From an uncultured Acetatifactor sp. (GTDB taxonomy: Bacteria > Bacillota > Clostridia > Lachnospirales > Lachnospiraceae), in NCBI GenBank assembly GCA_948896875.1, contig CAQUWW010000013.1:22949-46778 (forward strand): a stretch of 23,830 bases of DNA, written 5' to 3'. The stretch's first letter is position 1. Every line of letters starts with the position of its first letter. This document shows positions 6,770 to 14,565 of the stretch, in pieces. The position numbers and the translations under genes are program-made. Below the pieces are notes generated by a model that saw only the letters and a list, made by a program, of their open reading frames with translations, ran no database searches and was not told the DNA's origin.

Positions 6770-9340
6770 GTGGAAAATTTGAATGTGACAGATTCAGCCG
6801 AACTGGAAAGCAATGCCTGTGCCGCCTGCATAGAGAATGTGGCAAATGCCGGAAGCACTGTTGCAGAGAAAGCGGAGGAGAAGCCCGTATTTGATAAAGA
6901 ACTGTTCAAGAGAAGTATTCTTTATAATGTAATGAATATGTATCGCAAAAATCTGGAGGATGCTACTCCACAACAGATCTTCCAGGCAGCCTCCTATTCT
7001 ATCAAGGACAGAGTGATCGGCAACTGGATGAATACCCAGAAGGCTTATGAGAAGGAAGATCCCAAAATGGTCTATTATATGTCCATGGAATTTCTGATGG
7101 GACGTGCTCTGGGCAATAACATGATCAATCTTCAGGCCTATCAGGGGGCAAAGGAAGTTCTGGAGGAGCTGGGACTTGACATTAATGTGATTGAGGATCA
7201 GGAGCCGGATGCCGCATTGGGCAACGGCGGCCTGGGGAGGCTTGCAGCCTGCTTCCTGGATTCCCTTGCCACTTTGGGATATCCCGCTTACGGCTGTGGA
7301 ATCCGGTATCGTTACGGTATGTTCAAGCAGGAGATTCGCGACGGCTTCCAGGTGGAAGTACCGGATAACTGGCTGGCGGACGGCAACCCTTTCGAGCTTC
7401 GCAGACCGGAATATGCCAAAATAGTAAAGTTTGGCGGACATGTTTCCATACAATGCGATGAGAATGGAAGGAGCCGTTTTGTGCAGGAGGGATATCAGGC
7501 AGTGAGAGCCATTCCCTATGACATGCCGATTGTGGGGTACGGCAATGGCATTGTGAACACTCTGCGTATCTGGGATGCGGAGTCCATGGGCGGCTTCCAG
7601 CTGGATTCCTTTGACAAGGGCGATTACAGCAAGGCTGTGGAGGAGGAGAATCTGGCCAGAAATCTGGTGGACGTGCTTTATCCCAATGACAATCACTATG
7701 CGGGCAAGGAACTTCGCCTGAAGCAGCAGTATTTCTTCATCTCTGCATCCGTGCAGGAGGCAGTGGAGAAGTATATGAGAAAGCACGATGACATTCATCG
7801 TTTCCCGGAGAAGGTAACGTTCCAGCTCAATGATACCCATCCCACGGTGGCCATTCCCGAGCTGATGCGTATCCTGTTGGATGAGTACTATCTGGGCTGG
7901 GACGAGGCTTGGGATATTACCACCAGAACCTGTGCCTATACCAATCATACGATTATGGCAGAGGCGCTGGAGAAGTGGCCCATTGATCTGTTCTCCAGAC
8001 TGCTTCCCAGAATTTATCAGATTGTGGAAGAGATCAACCGCAGGTTTGTGCGGCAAATTGAACAGAAATATGCCAATGTTTATAATGTAAATGTCCAGGA
8101 GAAGATCCGCAAGATGGCGATTCTGTACGACGGACAGGTGAAGATGGCGCATATGGCCATTGTGGCAGGATATTCTGTGAACGGCGTGGCCAGACTGCAC
8201 ACGGAAATCTTAAAGAGCGAGGAGCTGAAGGACTTCTATGAGATGTTCCCGGAGCGTTTCAATAACAAAACAAACGGTATCACCCAGAGACGTTTCCTGC
8301 TTCACGGCAATCCGCTGCTGGCAGATTGGGTTACTTCAAAAGTAGGAAAGGGGTGGATCACGGATCTGCCGAAGATTGGCGGATTGAAGAAGCTGGCCGA
8401 AGATCCGCAGGCCCAGAAGGAATTCATGGAGATCAAGTACCAGAATAAGCTTCGTCTGGCAAAATATATCAAGGAGCATAATGGGATTGATGTGGATCCC
8501 AATTCCATCTTTGACGTACAGGTGAAACGTCTCCATGAGTACAAGCGGCAGCTGATGAATATTCTGCATGTAATGTATCTGTACAATGAGCTGAAGGCCC
8601 ATCCGGATATGGAGTTCTTCCCCAGGACCTTTATCTTTGGAGCAAAGGCAGCCGCCGGTTATCGCAATGCGAAGCTGACCATCAAGCTGATCAATGCGGT
8701 GGCGGATGTGGTGAACAGCGATGCCGCTATCAAAGGAAAGATCAAAGTAGTGTTCATTGAGAACTACAATGTATCCAATGCGGAGATTATCTTTGCGGCT
8801 GCAGATGTATCCGAGCAGATTTCCACAGCCAGCAAGGAAGCTTCCGGGACGGGCAATATGAAGTTCATGCTCAACGGCGCTATTACGTTGGGAACACTGG
8901 ACGGTGCCAATGTGGAAATTGTGGAGGAGGTGGGCAGAGAAAATGCCTTTATCTTCGGTCTGTCCTCCAATGAAGTCATTCATTTCGAGAACAACGGCGG
9001 CTATGATCCCATGCAGATTTTCAATGCGGATGCGGATATTCATAAGATAGTGACGCAGCTGATCGACGGGACCTACAGTTCTGATAAGGAATTGTTTAAA
9101 CCTCTGTACAATTCCCTGTTGAACACATTGTCCACATCAAAGGCAGATACCTACTTTATTCTGAAGGACTTCAAGTCCTATGCCGAAGCACAGAAGAAGG
9201 TGGAAGCGGCTTACAGAGACAGTACGGGATGGGCAAGGAGTGCTATCCTGAATGTGGCCTGCTCCGGCAAGTTTACTTCTGACAGAACCATCCAGCAGTA
9301 CGTGGATGAGATCTGGCATCTGGATAAGGTAACTTTATAA
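6770..9340 (+). CDS. glgP: Glycogen/starch/alpha-glucan phosphorylase
   Basis: Releases glucose-1-phosphate from storage glucan by phosphorolysis, using pyridoxal phosphate. The core is complete: 'MVYYMSMEFLMGRALGNN', 'ALGNGGLGRLAACFLDSLA', 'GCGIRYRYGMFKQ', 'KVTFQLNDTHPTVAIPELMR', 'KRLHEYKRQLMN', and the PLP-lysine motif 'EASGTGNMKFMLNGA' (K698 counted from the chosen start). I chose the GTG at 6770 because GGAG lies seven bases before it and a promoter sits just upstream. This gives 856 residues: about 40 more than the usual ~815, all in an N-terminal stretch (residues 1-45) that is acidic, Ala-rich and contains three Cys; typical homology starts near 'FDKELFKRSILYNV'. No other glycogen gene is next to it, and no terminator follows; the phosphoesterase starts 69 bases later. 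Confidence 0.95.
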   Translation: MENLNVTDSAELESNACAACIENVANAGSTVAEKAEEKPVFDKELFKRSILYNVMNMYRKNLEDATPQQIFQAASYSIKDRVIGNWMNTQKAYEKEDPKMVYYMSMEFLMGRALGNNMINLQAYQGAKEVLEELGLDINVIEDQEPDAALGNGGLGRLAACFLDSLATLGYPAYGCGIRYRYGMFKQEIRDGFQVEVPDNWLADGNPFELRRPEYAKIVKFGGHVSIQCDENGRSRFVQEGYQAVRAIPYDMPIVGYGNGIVNTLRIWDAESMGGFQLDSFDKGDYSKAVEEENLARNLVDVLYPNDNHYAGKELRLKQQYFFISASVQEAVEKYMRKHDDIHRFPEKVTFQLNDTHPTVAIPELMRILLDEYYLGWDEAWDITTRTCAYTNHTIMAEALEKWPIDLFSRLLPRIYQIVEEINRRFVRQIEQKYANVYNVNVQEKIRKMAILYDGQVKMAHMAIVAGYSVNGVARLHTEILKSEELKDFYEMFPERFNNKTNGITQRRFLLHGNPLLADWVTSKVGKGWITDLPKIGGLKKLAEDPQAQKEFMEIKYQNKLRLAKYIKEHNGIDVDPNSIFDVQVKRLHEYKRQLMNILHVMYLYNELKAHPDMEFFPRTFIFGAKAAAGYRNAKLTIKLINAVADVVNSDAAIKGKIKVVFIENYNVSNAEIIFAAADVSEQISTASKEASGTGNMKFMLNGAITLGTLDGANVEIVEEVGRENAFIFGLSSNEVIHFENNGGYDPMQIFNADADIHKIVTQLIDGTYSSDKELFKPLYNSLLNTLSTSKADTYFILKDFKSYAEAQKKVEAAYRDSTGWARSAILNVACSGKFTSDRTIQQYVDEIWHLDKVTL

Positions 9341-9409
9341 TAGTTTCTGTCATGATGCAGGACTGTTCTGTTAAGAAGGAAAAAGAGACGGTTAAAACCG
9401 GGAGAAAGA

Positions 9410-10390
9410 ATGAATTTTTATAAAAAAGTGAGTTCACGAGGGCGTGCAAAATGGCACGCCCTTATGACCATACTGATAATTTCGGCAGGCTGTCTCCTGA
9501 CAGGCTGCGGTGGAAAAACCGAGAATTCCAGGAAACAATGGGAGAAACACATAGAGGAGGAAACGCTCTATCTGGAAGGCTTACAGGAAGAATACACTTT
9601 ACTGTTTCTGACAGACACCCATGTGGTGATCAGAGACGAAGAAGCTTCGGGTCAGGCTGCGGAGAATGAAGAAGTCCGTTACTCCATGTTTGTAAATGAG
9701 GAGGGGGTATCCGCGGCGGAGCAGTTTCCGGAATGGATACAATATGCCAATGAACAGAAAGTGGATGCGGTACTATTCGGCGGAGATGTGATCGATACGC
9801 CTTCCACAGCCAATATACAATGGCTGAGTAAGCAGCTGGAGCAGCTGGAAATGCCGTATCTCTATGTCAATGGCAATCACGACTGGACTTATCCCTGGGA
9901 GTACATGACCGAGGCGGGAAGGGCTGCTTATCTGCCCTTGTTGGAGCCCTTCATGCAGGGAAACACAGCATTCCAGACGCTGGACTTCGGCGGGTTTCTG
10001 GTCGTGGGGATAGACGACAGTACGAACCAGGTTGACGGAGAGGCGTTGCGGGAATATGAAAAAGTTGTCCAGGAAAAACGCCCCATGATTGTTATGGCCC
10101 ATGTCCCTTTTATGACCCAATCCACCCTGTCAAAGGCCAGGGAGGCCTGGAACAGCCCTGTGGTTATCGGGGCCGGTAATTTCGGGGGAATCTATCCCAA
10201 TGAGGAGTCGGAGAAATTTATGTCCCTGATCACCGCGTCAGACAGCCCTGTGGAGCTGATGCTGGCAGGACATGTCCATTTTTATGACAGAGATGTCATA
10301 GAAGGAGAAAAAAATGTGTGCCAGGTGGTAGGCGGCGCAGGATACCAGGGCAATGCGGTGCTGCTGCATATTGTTGGCACGGAAAATTAG
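9410..10390 (+). CDS. Lipoprotein metallophosphoesterase (calcineurin-like)
   Basis: 326-residue predicted surface lipoprotein. The N-terminus has basic residues, a hydrophobic stretch (about 16-31) and a lipobox 'LLTGC' with C33 as the acylation site. The rest is a calcineurin-like phosphoesterase: D69-T-H71, 'GGDVID' (D126), 'GNHD' (N156, H157, D158), 'MAHVPF' (H231) and 'AGHVHFYD' (H288, H290), which are the usual two-metal ligands. The substrate is unknown; relatives hydrolyse phosphodiesters, nucleotides or lipid head groups outside the membrane. Start is the ATG with GGGAG seven bases before it; a CGGTTAAAACCG mini-hairpin (near 9389-9400) touches that ribosome site. Not obviously linked in function to glgP upstream or the hydratase downstream. 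Confidence 0.88.
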   Translation: MNFYKKVSSRGRAKWHALMTILIISAGCLLTGCGGKTENSRKQWEKHIEEETLYLEGLQEEYTLLFLTDTHVVIRDEEASGQAAENEEVRYSMFVNEEGVSAAEQFPEWIQYANEQKVDAVLFGGDVIDTPSTANIQWLSKQLEQLEMPYLYVNGNHDWTYPWEYMTEAGRAAYLPLLEPFMQGNTAFQTLDFGGFLVVGIDDSTNQVDGEALREYEKVVQEKRPMIVMAHVPFMTQSTLSKAREAWNSPVVIGAGNFGGIYPNEESEKFMSLITASDSPVELMLAGHVHFYDRDVIEGEKNVCQVVGGAGYQGNAVLLHIVGTEN

Positions 10391-10419
10391 GCAGAAATGG
10401 ATTGGAAACAGTAGGTGCA

Positions 10420-10553
10420 GGCATTGCACCGCAGGCAGCGGAACTGGAAAACAGCAGTCCTGTGGTACAATGCCCGGAAGAATTTACGGACGCATTGGCG
10501 GCCGGGAATTCTTCCCTGAGATGGGCATTGTACCGCAGGCAGCGGAACTGGAA
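10420..10553 (+). repeat. Pair of 30-base direct repeats in the hydratase leader
   Basis: Bases 10420-10449 and 10524-10553 are identical at 29 of 30 positions (the only change is C/T at the eighth). Each copy carries GGCATTG(C/T)ACC, a small CCGC-AGGCA-GCGG hairpin and AACTGGAA. The second copy ends one base before the TAGGAGG ribosome site of the hydratase gene. The 177-base gap 10391-10567 holds no gene that I can support. Confidence 0.85.
10464..10534 (+). promoter_or_regulatory. Long interrupted hairpin in the hydratase leader, with a competing partner
   Basis: GGTACAATGCCC (10464-10475) pairs perfectly with GGGCATTGTACC (10523-10534), and GGAAGAATT (10476-10484) with AATTCTTCC (10507-10515): 21 pairs with a one-sided seven-base bulge. 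The same 5' arm can instead pair with the first repeat copy (GGCATTGCACC, 10420-10430) with one mismatch, while that copy can also fold on itself (GGTGCA/TGCACC, 10414-10419/10425-10430). These pairings exclude one another. It lies ~20 bases before the ribosome site. No T tract follows. Confidence 0.5.
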
Positions 10554-10567
10554 TAGGAGGATTTTAC

Positions 10568-12880
10568 ATGATTGAATTGTTACAGGGCGGCGCATATCTG
10601 GTGAATGGCAGGGAACTCATTGCCGATGGGCCGGAGGCGGAGCAGGCTGTCTACAGCAGGACAGGCCAAAGGGCGACAAAGGAAGAAGCGGCGAAGCAGA
10701 CCATCAGTTACGGGATACTGGAAAGCCACAATACTTCCGGTAATATGGAGAAGCTGAAAATCAGATTTGATAAGCTGACAAGTCATGACATTACATTTGT
10801 GGGCATTATACAGACTGCAAGGGCCTCAGGACTGCAGAAGTTTCCAATGCCCTATGTGCTGACCAACTGCCACAATTCTCTCTGTGCGGTGGGCGGTACC
10901 ATCAACGAAGATGATCATATGTTTGGATTGTCCTGTGCGAAAAAATATGGCGGAGTCTACGTGCCGCCTCATCAGGCAGTGATTCATCAATATGCCCGGG
11001 AGATGCTTTCCGGCGGCGGACAGATGATACTGGGTTCCGATTCCCATACCCGCTATGGGGCTTTGGGGACTATGGCTGTGGGAGAAGGCGGACCGGAACT
11101 GGTGAAGCAGCTGTTGAATCAGACCTATGATATCAACAGGCCGGAGGTTGTCTGTGTGTATCTTGAGGGAGCCCCTGTCAGAGGTGTGGGGCCGCAGGAT
11201 GTGGCGCTGGCTATTATAGGAGCAGTCTTCAAAAACGGATATGTGAAAAACAGAGTCATGGAGTTCGTGGGCCCCGGTGTGGCATCTTTGAGTGCCGATT
11301 TCCGTATCGGCATCGACGTTATGACTACAGAGACCACCTGTCTTTCCTCTATCTGGGAGACAGACAGGGAGATTGAAGAATTCTATGAGATTCATGGGCG
11401 GAAAGAGGACTACAAAGAGCTTGTGCCCGGGGCAGTGGCATACTATGACGGCGTGATTAAAGTGGATCTTGCCAAAGTACGTCCCATGATCGCCATGCCT
11501 TTCCACCCCAGCAATACTTATACGATAGAAGAATTGAATGCCAATCTTCCGGACATTTTGGATGAGACGGAAAAACGTGCAAAAGTGAGCCTGGACGGAG
11601 CGAAAACCATAGACGGCACGCCTCTGGAGCTTCACCTGAAGGATAAAGTGCGGGATGGGAAACTGCTGGTAGAGCAGGGCATTATAGCAGGGTGTGCCGG
11701 CGGCGGATTTGAAAATATCTGTGCCGCGGCGGATATCCTGAAAGGAAAATCCATCGGTTCGGACAGCTTTACCCTCAGCGTATATCCGGCTTCCATGCCC
11801 GTGTATATGGAGCTGGTGAGAAACGGCTGTGCCGCGGCCCTGATGGAGACCGGCGCCATCATGAAGACGGCATTCTGTGGTCCCTGCTTCGGCGCGGGAG
11901 ACACCCCTGCCAACAATGCGTTCAGCATTCGCCACTCCACCAGGAATTTCCCCAACCGGGAGGGAAGCAAGCTTCAGAACGGCCAGATTTCTTCCGTGGC
12001 CCTGATGGATGCCCGCTCCATCGCTGCCACCGCGGCCAACCGGGGCGTGCTGACCGCCGCCACGGAATTTGACGGGGAAATCGGAAAATATAAATACCAC
12101 TTTGACAGCAAAATATATGCCAACAGAGTGTTCGATTCCAAAGGGAAAGCAGACCCGGATGTGGAGATTCAGCTGGGCCCCAACATCAAGGACTGGCCGG
12201 AGATGGGAGCCCTTCCGGAGAATCTGCTTCTGCAGGTGGTCAGTGAGATCCACGATCCGGTTACCACCACGGACGAGCTGATTCCTTCCGGAGAGACTTC
12301 CTCCTACCGCTCCAATCCTCTGGGACTTGCAGAGTTTACCTTAAGCCGCAAGGATCCGGAGTATGTGGGCAGGGCAAAGGAAATCCAGAAGGCGGAGAAA
12401 GCCCGCATGGCGGGAGAGCATCCCTGTCAGGTGCTTCCTGTGTTAAAGGAGTTGATGGGCGTGATCAAACAGCAGTATCCGGAGACCAATCATTCCAACA
12501 CCGGATTTGGCTCCACTATTTTTGCAGTGAAGCCGGGAGACGGCTCGGCAAGAGAGCAGGCTGCTTCCTGCCAGAAGGTGCTGGGCGGCTGGGCCAACAT
12601 CGCCAATGAGTACGCCACAAAGCGGTATCGTTCCAACCTGATCAACTGGGGTATGCTGCCCTTCCTGATCGAAGAGGGAGAGCTGCCTTTCCGGAACCTG
12701 GATTATCTCTTCCTTCCGAATATCCGCAGAGCCGTGGAGGAGAAAGCGGATACGATACCTGCCTGCGTTGTGGGGAAAGACGGGCTGAGGGCTTTCACAT
12801 TGCGGCTGGGTGAGCTGACGGACGAGGAGAGGCAGATTATATTAAAGGGCTGCCTGATCAATTATAATCGGGTATCGTAA
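10568..12880 (+). CDS. Aconitase-superfamily hydratase (YbhJ-like)
   Basis: 770-residue protein of the aconitase superfamily, closest in form to the uncharacterised 'hydratase' group around E. coli YbhJ. Such enzymes add or remove water from hydroxy-acids with a [4Fe-4S] cluster. Visible: the 'GSDSHTRYGALGTMAVGEGG' region (D158-S-H160), cluster ligands C376 in 'AGCAGGGFEN' and C437/C440 in 'FCGPCFGAGD', the 'FPNREGS' and 'IAATAANRG' segments of domain 3, and a C-terminal swivel domain after residue ~600 with 'YATKRYRSNLINWGMLPF'. All three cluster cysteines are present, so it should be active. The substrate is not known; it is not clearly AcnA, AcnB or LeuC. Ribosome site TAGGAGG at 10554-10560. 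Leader with repeats and hairpin before it; the methyltransferase gene follows after eight bases. Confidence 0.88.
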   Translation: MIELLQGGAYLVNGRELIADGPEAEQAVYSRTGQRATKEEAAKQTISYGILESHNTSGNMEKLKIRFDKLTSHDITFVGIIQTARASGLQKFPMPYVLTNCHNSLCAVGGTINEDDHMFGLSCAKKYGGVYVPPHQAVIHQYAREMLSGGGQMILGSDSHTRYGALGTMAVGEGGPELVKQLLNQTYDINRPEVVCVYLEGAPVRGVGPQDVALAIIGAVFKNGYVKNRVMEFVGPGVASLSADFRIGIDVMTTETTCLSSIWETDREIEEFYEIHGRKEDYKELVPGAVAYYDGVIKVDLAKVRPMIAMPFHPSNTYTIEELNANLPDILDETEKRAKVSLDGAKTIDGTPLELHLKDKVRDGKLLVEQGIIAGCAGGGFENICAAADILKGKSIGSDSFTLSVYPASMPVYMELVRNGCAAALMETGAIMKTAFCGPCFGAGDTPANNAFSIRHSTRNFPNREGSKLQNGQISSVALMDARSIAATAANRGVLTAATEFDGEIGKYKYHFDSKIYANRVFDSKGKADPDVEIQLGPNIKDWPEMGALPENLLLQVVSEIHDPVTTTDELIPSGETSSYRSNPLGLAEFTLSRKDPEYVGRAKEIQKAEKARMAGEHPCQVLPVLKELMGVIKQQYPETNHSNTGFGSTIFAVKPGDGSAREQAASCQKVLGGWANIANEYATKRYRSNLINWGMLPFLIEEGELPFRNLDYLFLPNIRRAVEEKADTIPACVVGKDGLRAFTLRLGELTDEERQIILKGCLINYNRVS

Positions 12881-12888
12881 GGAGAAAA

Positions 12889-13689
12889 ATGGATTTTAAC
12901 GAACTCGCAAAAATAGAAAACGAAAGCGAACGTGTAAACAGAACATACGACATCTTCAATGAAGACAGCAGGCTCAACCATTCAAAAGCGGCACGAGTCG
13001 AATTTCTGACTACCGTTCACTATATAGAAAAATACCTGAAAGAAGGCGACAGGATACTTGATATTGGCGCAGGAGCAGGTGAATACAGCCTCTATTTTGC
13101 CCGCAGGGGATATGAAGTATCGGCGCTTGAGCTTGCTGACGCCAATGTTGCTGCTTTCAGAAAAAAGCTCAGACCCGAAGATCAGATCGACCTTGTTCAG
13201 GGCAACGCGCTTGATCTGACTCGTTATGCGGACAAGTCCTTTGACATTGTCCTTCTCTTCGGTCCGCTTTATCATTTGAAAAGTGATATGGACAAGCAGA
13301 AATGTATCAGTGAGGCAAAACGAGTCTGCAAGGATGGCGGCAAGATTTTCTTTGCCTTTATTTCCAACGACTTTGTTTTTCTCACTGAGCTTGCATACGA
13401 TGGGAATTACTTTTCAAACGGCGATTACGACAAGGAAACCTTCAGGCTCAACGATTTTCCCTTTGTGTTCCACACGGTTGACGCCGCAAGAAAGCTCCTT
13501 TTTGACGGTGGTATCAATGTATTGTATGAAGTCGCATCTGACGGAGCAAGCGAGCTTTTGGCGGAGAGGATCAACGAAATGAGCGACGAGGACTACGCAC
13601 AGTATCTCCGTTATCACTTCTATATCTGTGAAAAGCCGGAGCTGCTTGGCATGACGAACCATCTGCTGTTTGTGGGAGAAAAGAAATGA
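12889..13689 (+). CDS. Class I SAM-dependent methyltransferase
   Basis: 266-residue Rossmann-fold methyltransferase. Motif I is 'RILDIGAGAGEYSLYF' (residues 55-70), followed by an acidic end of strand 2 ('SALELADAN'), 'DLVQGNALDL', and the post-motif 'FDIVLLFGPLYHL' and 'CKDGGKIFFAFIS'. The acceptor substrate cannot be told; small-molecule methylation is the usual role of this group. The ribosome site TAAGGAG overlaps the stop of the hydratase gene, so the two may be cotranscribed. Codon choice differs from the neighbours: Leu is often CTT or CTC and Lys/Asn are AT-rich, against the strong CTG preference of the flanking genes, which suggests recent acquisition. The gene is intact. Confidence 0.88.
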   Translation: MDFNELAKIENESERVNRTYDIFNEDSRLNHSKAARVEFLTTVHYIEKYLKEGDRILDIGAGAGEYSLYFARRGYEVSALELADANVAAFRKKLRPEDQIDLVQGNALDLTRYADKSFDIVLLFGPLYHLKSDMDKQKCISEAKRVCKDGGKIFFAFISNDFVFLTELAYDGNYFSNGDYDKETFRLNDFPFVFHTVDAARKLLFDGGINVLYEVASDGASELLAERINEMSDEDYAQYLRYHFYICEKPELLGMTNHLLFVGEKK

Positions 13690-13746
13690 AATGGTCGAAT
13701 GGCCATCGCACTTAATAAATTTCACATATAAGGAAAAGGAGAGATT

Positions 13747-14241
13747 ATGGAATTCAACAAACAAGTATCAAACCCCATGCTGGTGGGTTCTATCGAGCTG
13801 ATGAAAGAGGAGGATACACCGCAACACCGCAATATGTTTGTGGGTGAGCTTCTGAAGGCAGACTTACTGTCTCCGGCCATCGTAGACCCGGCGCCTTCGG
13901 AGGACGCGGAGGGCAAGCTGACCGTCGCGCCGGGTAGTAAAGTCCAGTTTCCTATGCTGAATACGCCGGACGGCGCCAGGTTTTTCATGGCGTTCACGGA
14001 CAGGACCGAGTATGAGAAATGGCAGGAAAAGAATCAGAAATTTCCCACGTTTGCCTTGAAGATCGATGAATATGCCGCCATGGTTCTTCGCAGAGACGCA
14101 AAGGGCAACATCTGCCCGGCGCTGGGAATTGTAATCAATCCTTCCGGCGCAAATCTCATTGTGCCCAGGGAGATGCTGGCCGGAATCATGTCCGCAAAGG
14201 CGGCCCAGGCGAAGCAGGCGGCGGAAAAACGGAAACAATAG
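13747..14241 (+). CDS. SseB N-terminal-domain protein
   Basis: 164-residue soluble protein resembling the SseB-type domain (named after a Salmonella 'enhanced serine sensitivity' protein; the biochemical role is unclear). The features are an N-terminal 'NPMLVGSIELMK' helix, 'FVGELLKADLLSPAIVDP', the strand 'KVQFPMLNTPDGARFFMAFTD' (about residues 65-86) followed by 'EYEKWQE', and 'GIVINPSGANLIVPREML' (about 126-143). It ends in a charged Ala/Lys/Gln tail. No membrane segment. The ribosome site GGAG ends six bases before the ATG. It is followed by a strong terminator (14352-14400). Confidence 0.75.
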   Translation: MEFNKQVSNPMLVGSIELMKEEDTPQHRNMFVGELLKADLLSPAIVDPAPSEDAEGKLTVAPGSKVQFPMLNTPDGARFFMAFTDRTEYEKWQEKNQKFPTFALKIDEYAAMVLRRDAKGNICPALGIVINPSGANLIVPREMLAGIMSAKAAQAKQAAEKRKQ

Positions 14242-14565
14242 GAAGTTATTGCCCGTAGCTTCTAAAGAAAGACTATTTTGTGTCGATATATTTAATACAG
14301 GAAAGCAGTATGGCCGACTGCTGCCGAGTAAAACATATATGGACACCACGGATGGTATTTATGCAGGGAAAGGATTTTTCTGCCTGAGTACCATTTTTTT
14401 ATGCCGCTGATGCGGTGTCCGCTTCCAGCCCGGAACTGGGGCAAGGGGCGGCAGAGGGACAGGAGGGAAACCATAAAAAGTTCTGTGGGGAGGGAAAATC
14501 CTTGTCAGGGACGACAGGAAATTCAGGCGATACAGAATGGGTGGACATAAAGGAGTGAAAGAGGA
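14242..14565 (+). other. 324-base gap between the SseB gene and the TTG-started gene
   Basis: Holds no gene that I can support. It contains a 6-bp hairpin AGCAGT/ACTGCT (14304-14309/14317-14322), the terminator at 14352-14400, an outer perfect 7-bp pair GGACACC (14341-14347) with GGTGTCC (14414-14420) that spans the terminator, and a competing CCGC-TGAT-GCGG hairpin (14404-14415). After that the sequence is G-rich up to the AAAGGAG at 14549-14555. I find no convincing promoter for the downstream gene. Confidence 0.5.
14352..14400 (+). terminator. Intrinsic terminator after the SseB gene
   Basis: Outer stem ATGGTA (14352-14357)/TACCAT (14389-14394), internal loop, then inner stem GCAGGGAAA (14363-14371)/TTTTTCTGC (14375-14383) with loop GGA, followed by seven T (14394-14400). 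Confidence 0.75.

Noticed and set aside
6794..8200. 468-codon minus-strand frame inside glycogen phosphorylase
   Set aside because: Antisense shadow of a conserved gene; His/Ile-rich without recognisable domain.
10318..10575. Plus-strand frames across the hydratase leader
   Set aside because: They contain the 30-base repeat twice in different frames, so the repeat is not conserved as protein; start sites lack ribosome signals.
10826..12253. 475-codon minus-strand frame inside the hydratase gene
   Set aside because: Shadow of the hydratase coding frame; composition is not protein-like and no motif is visible.
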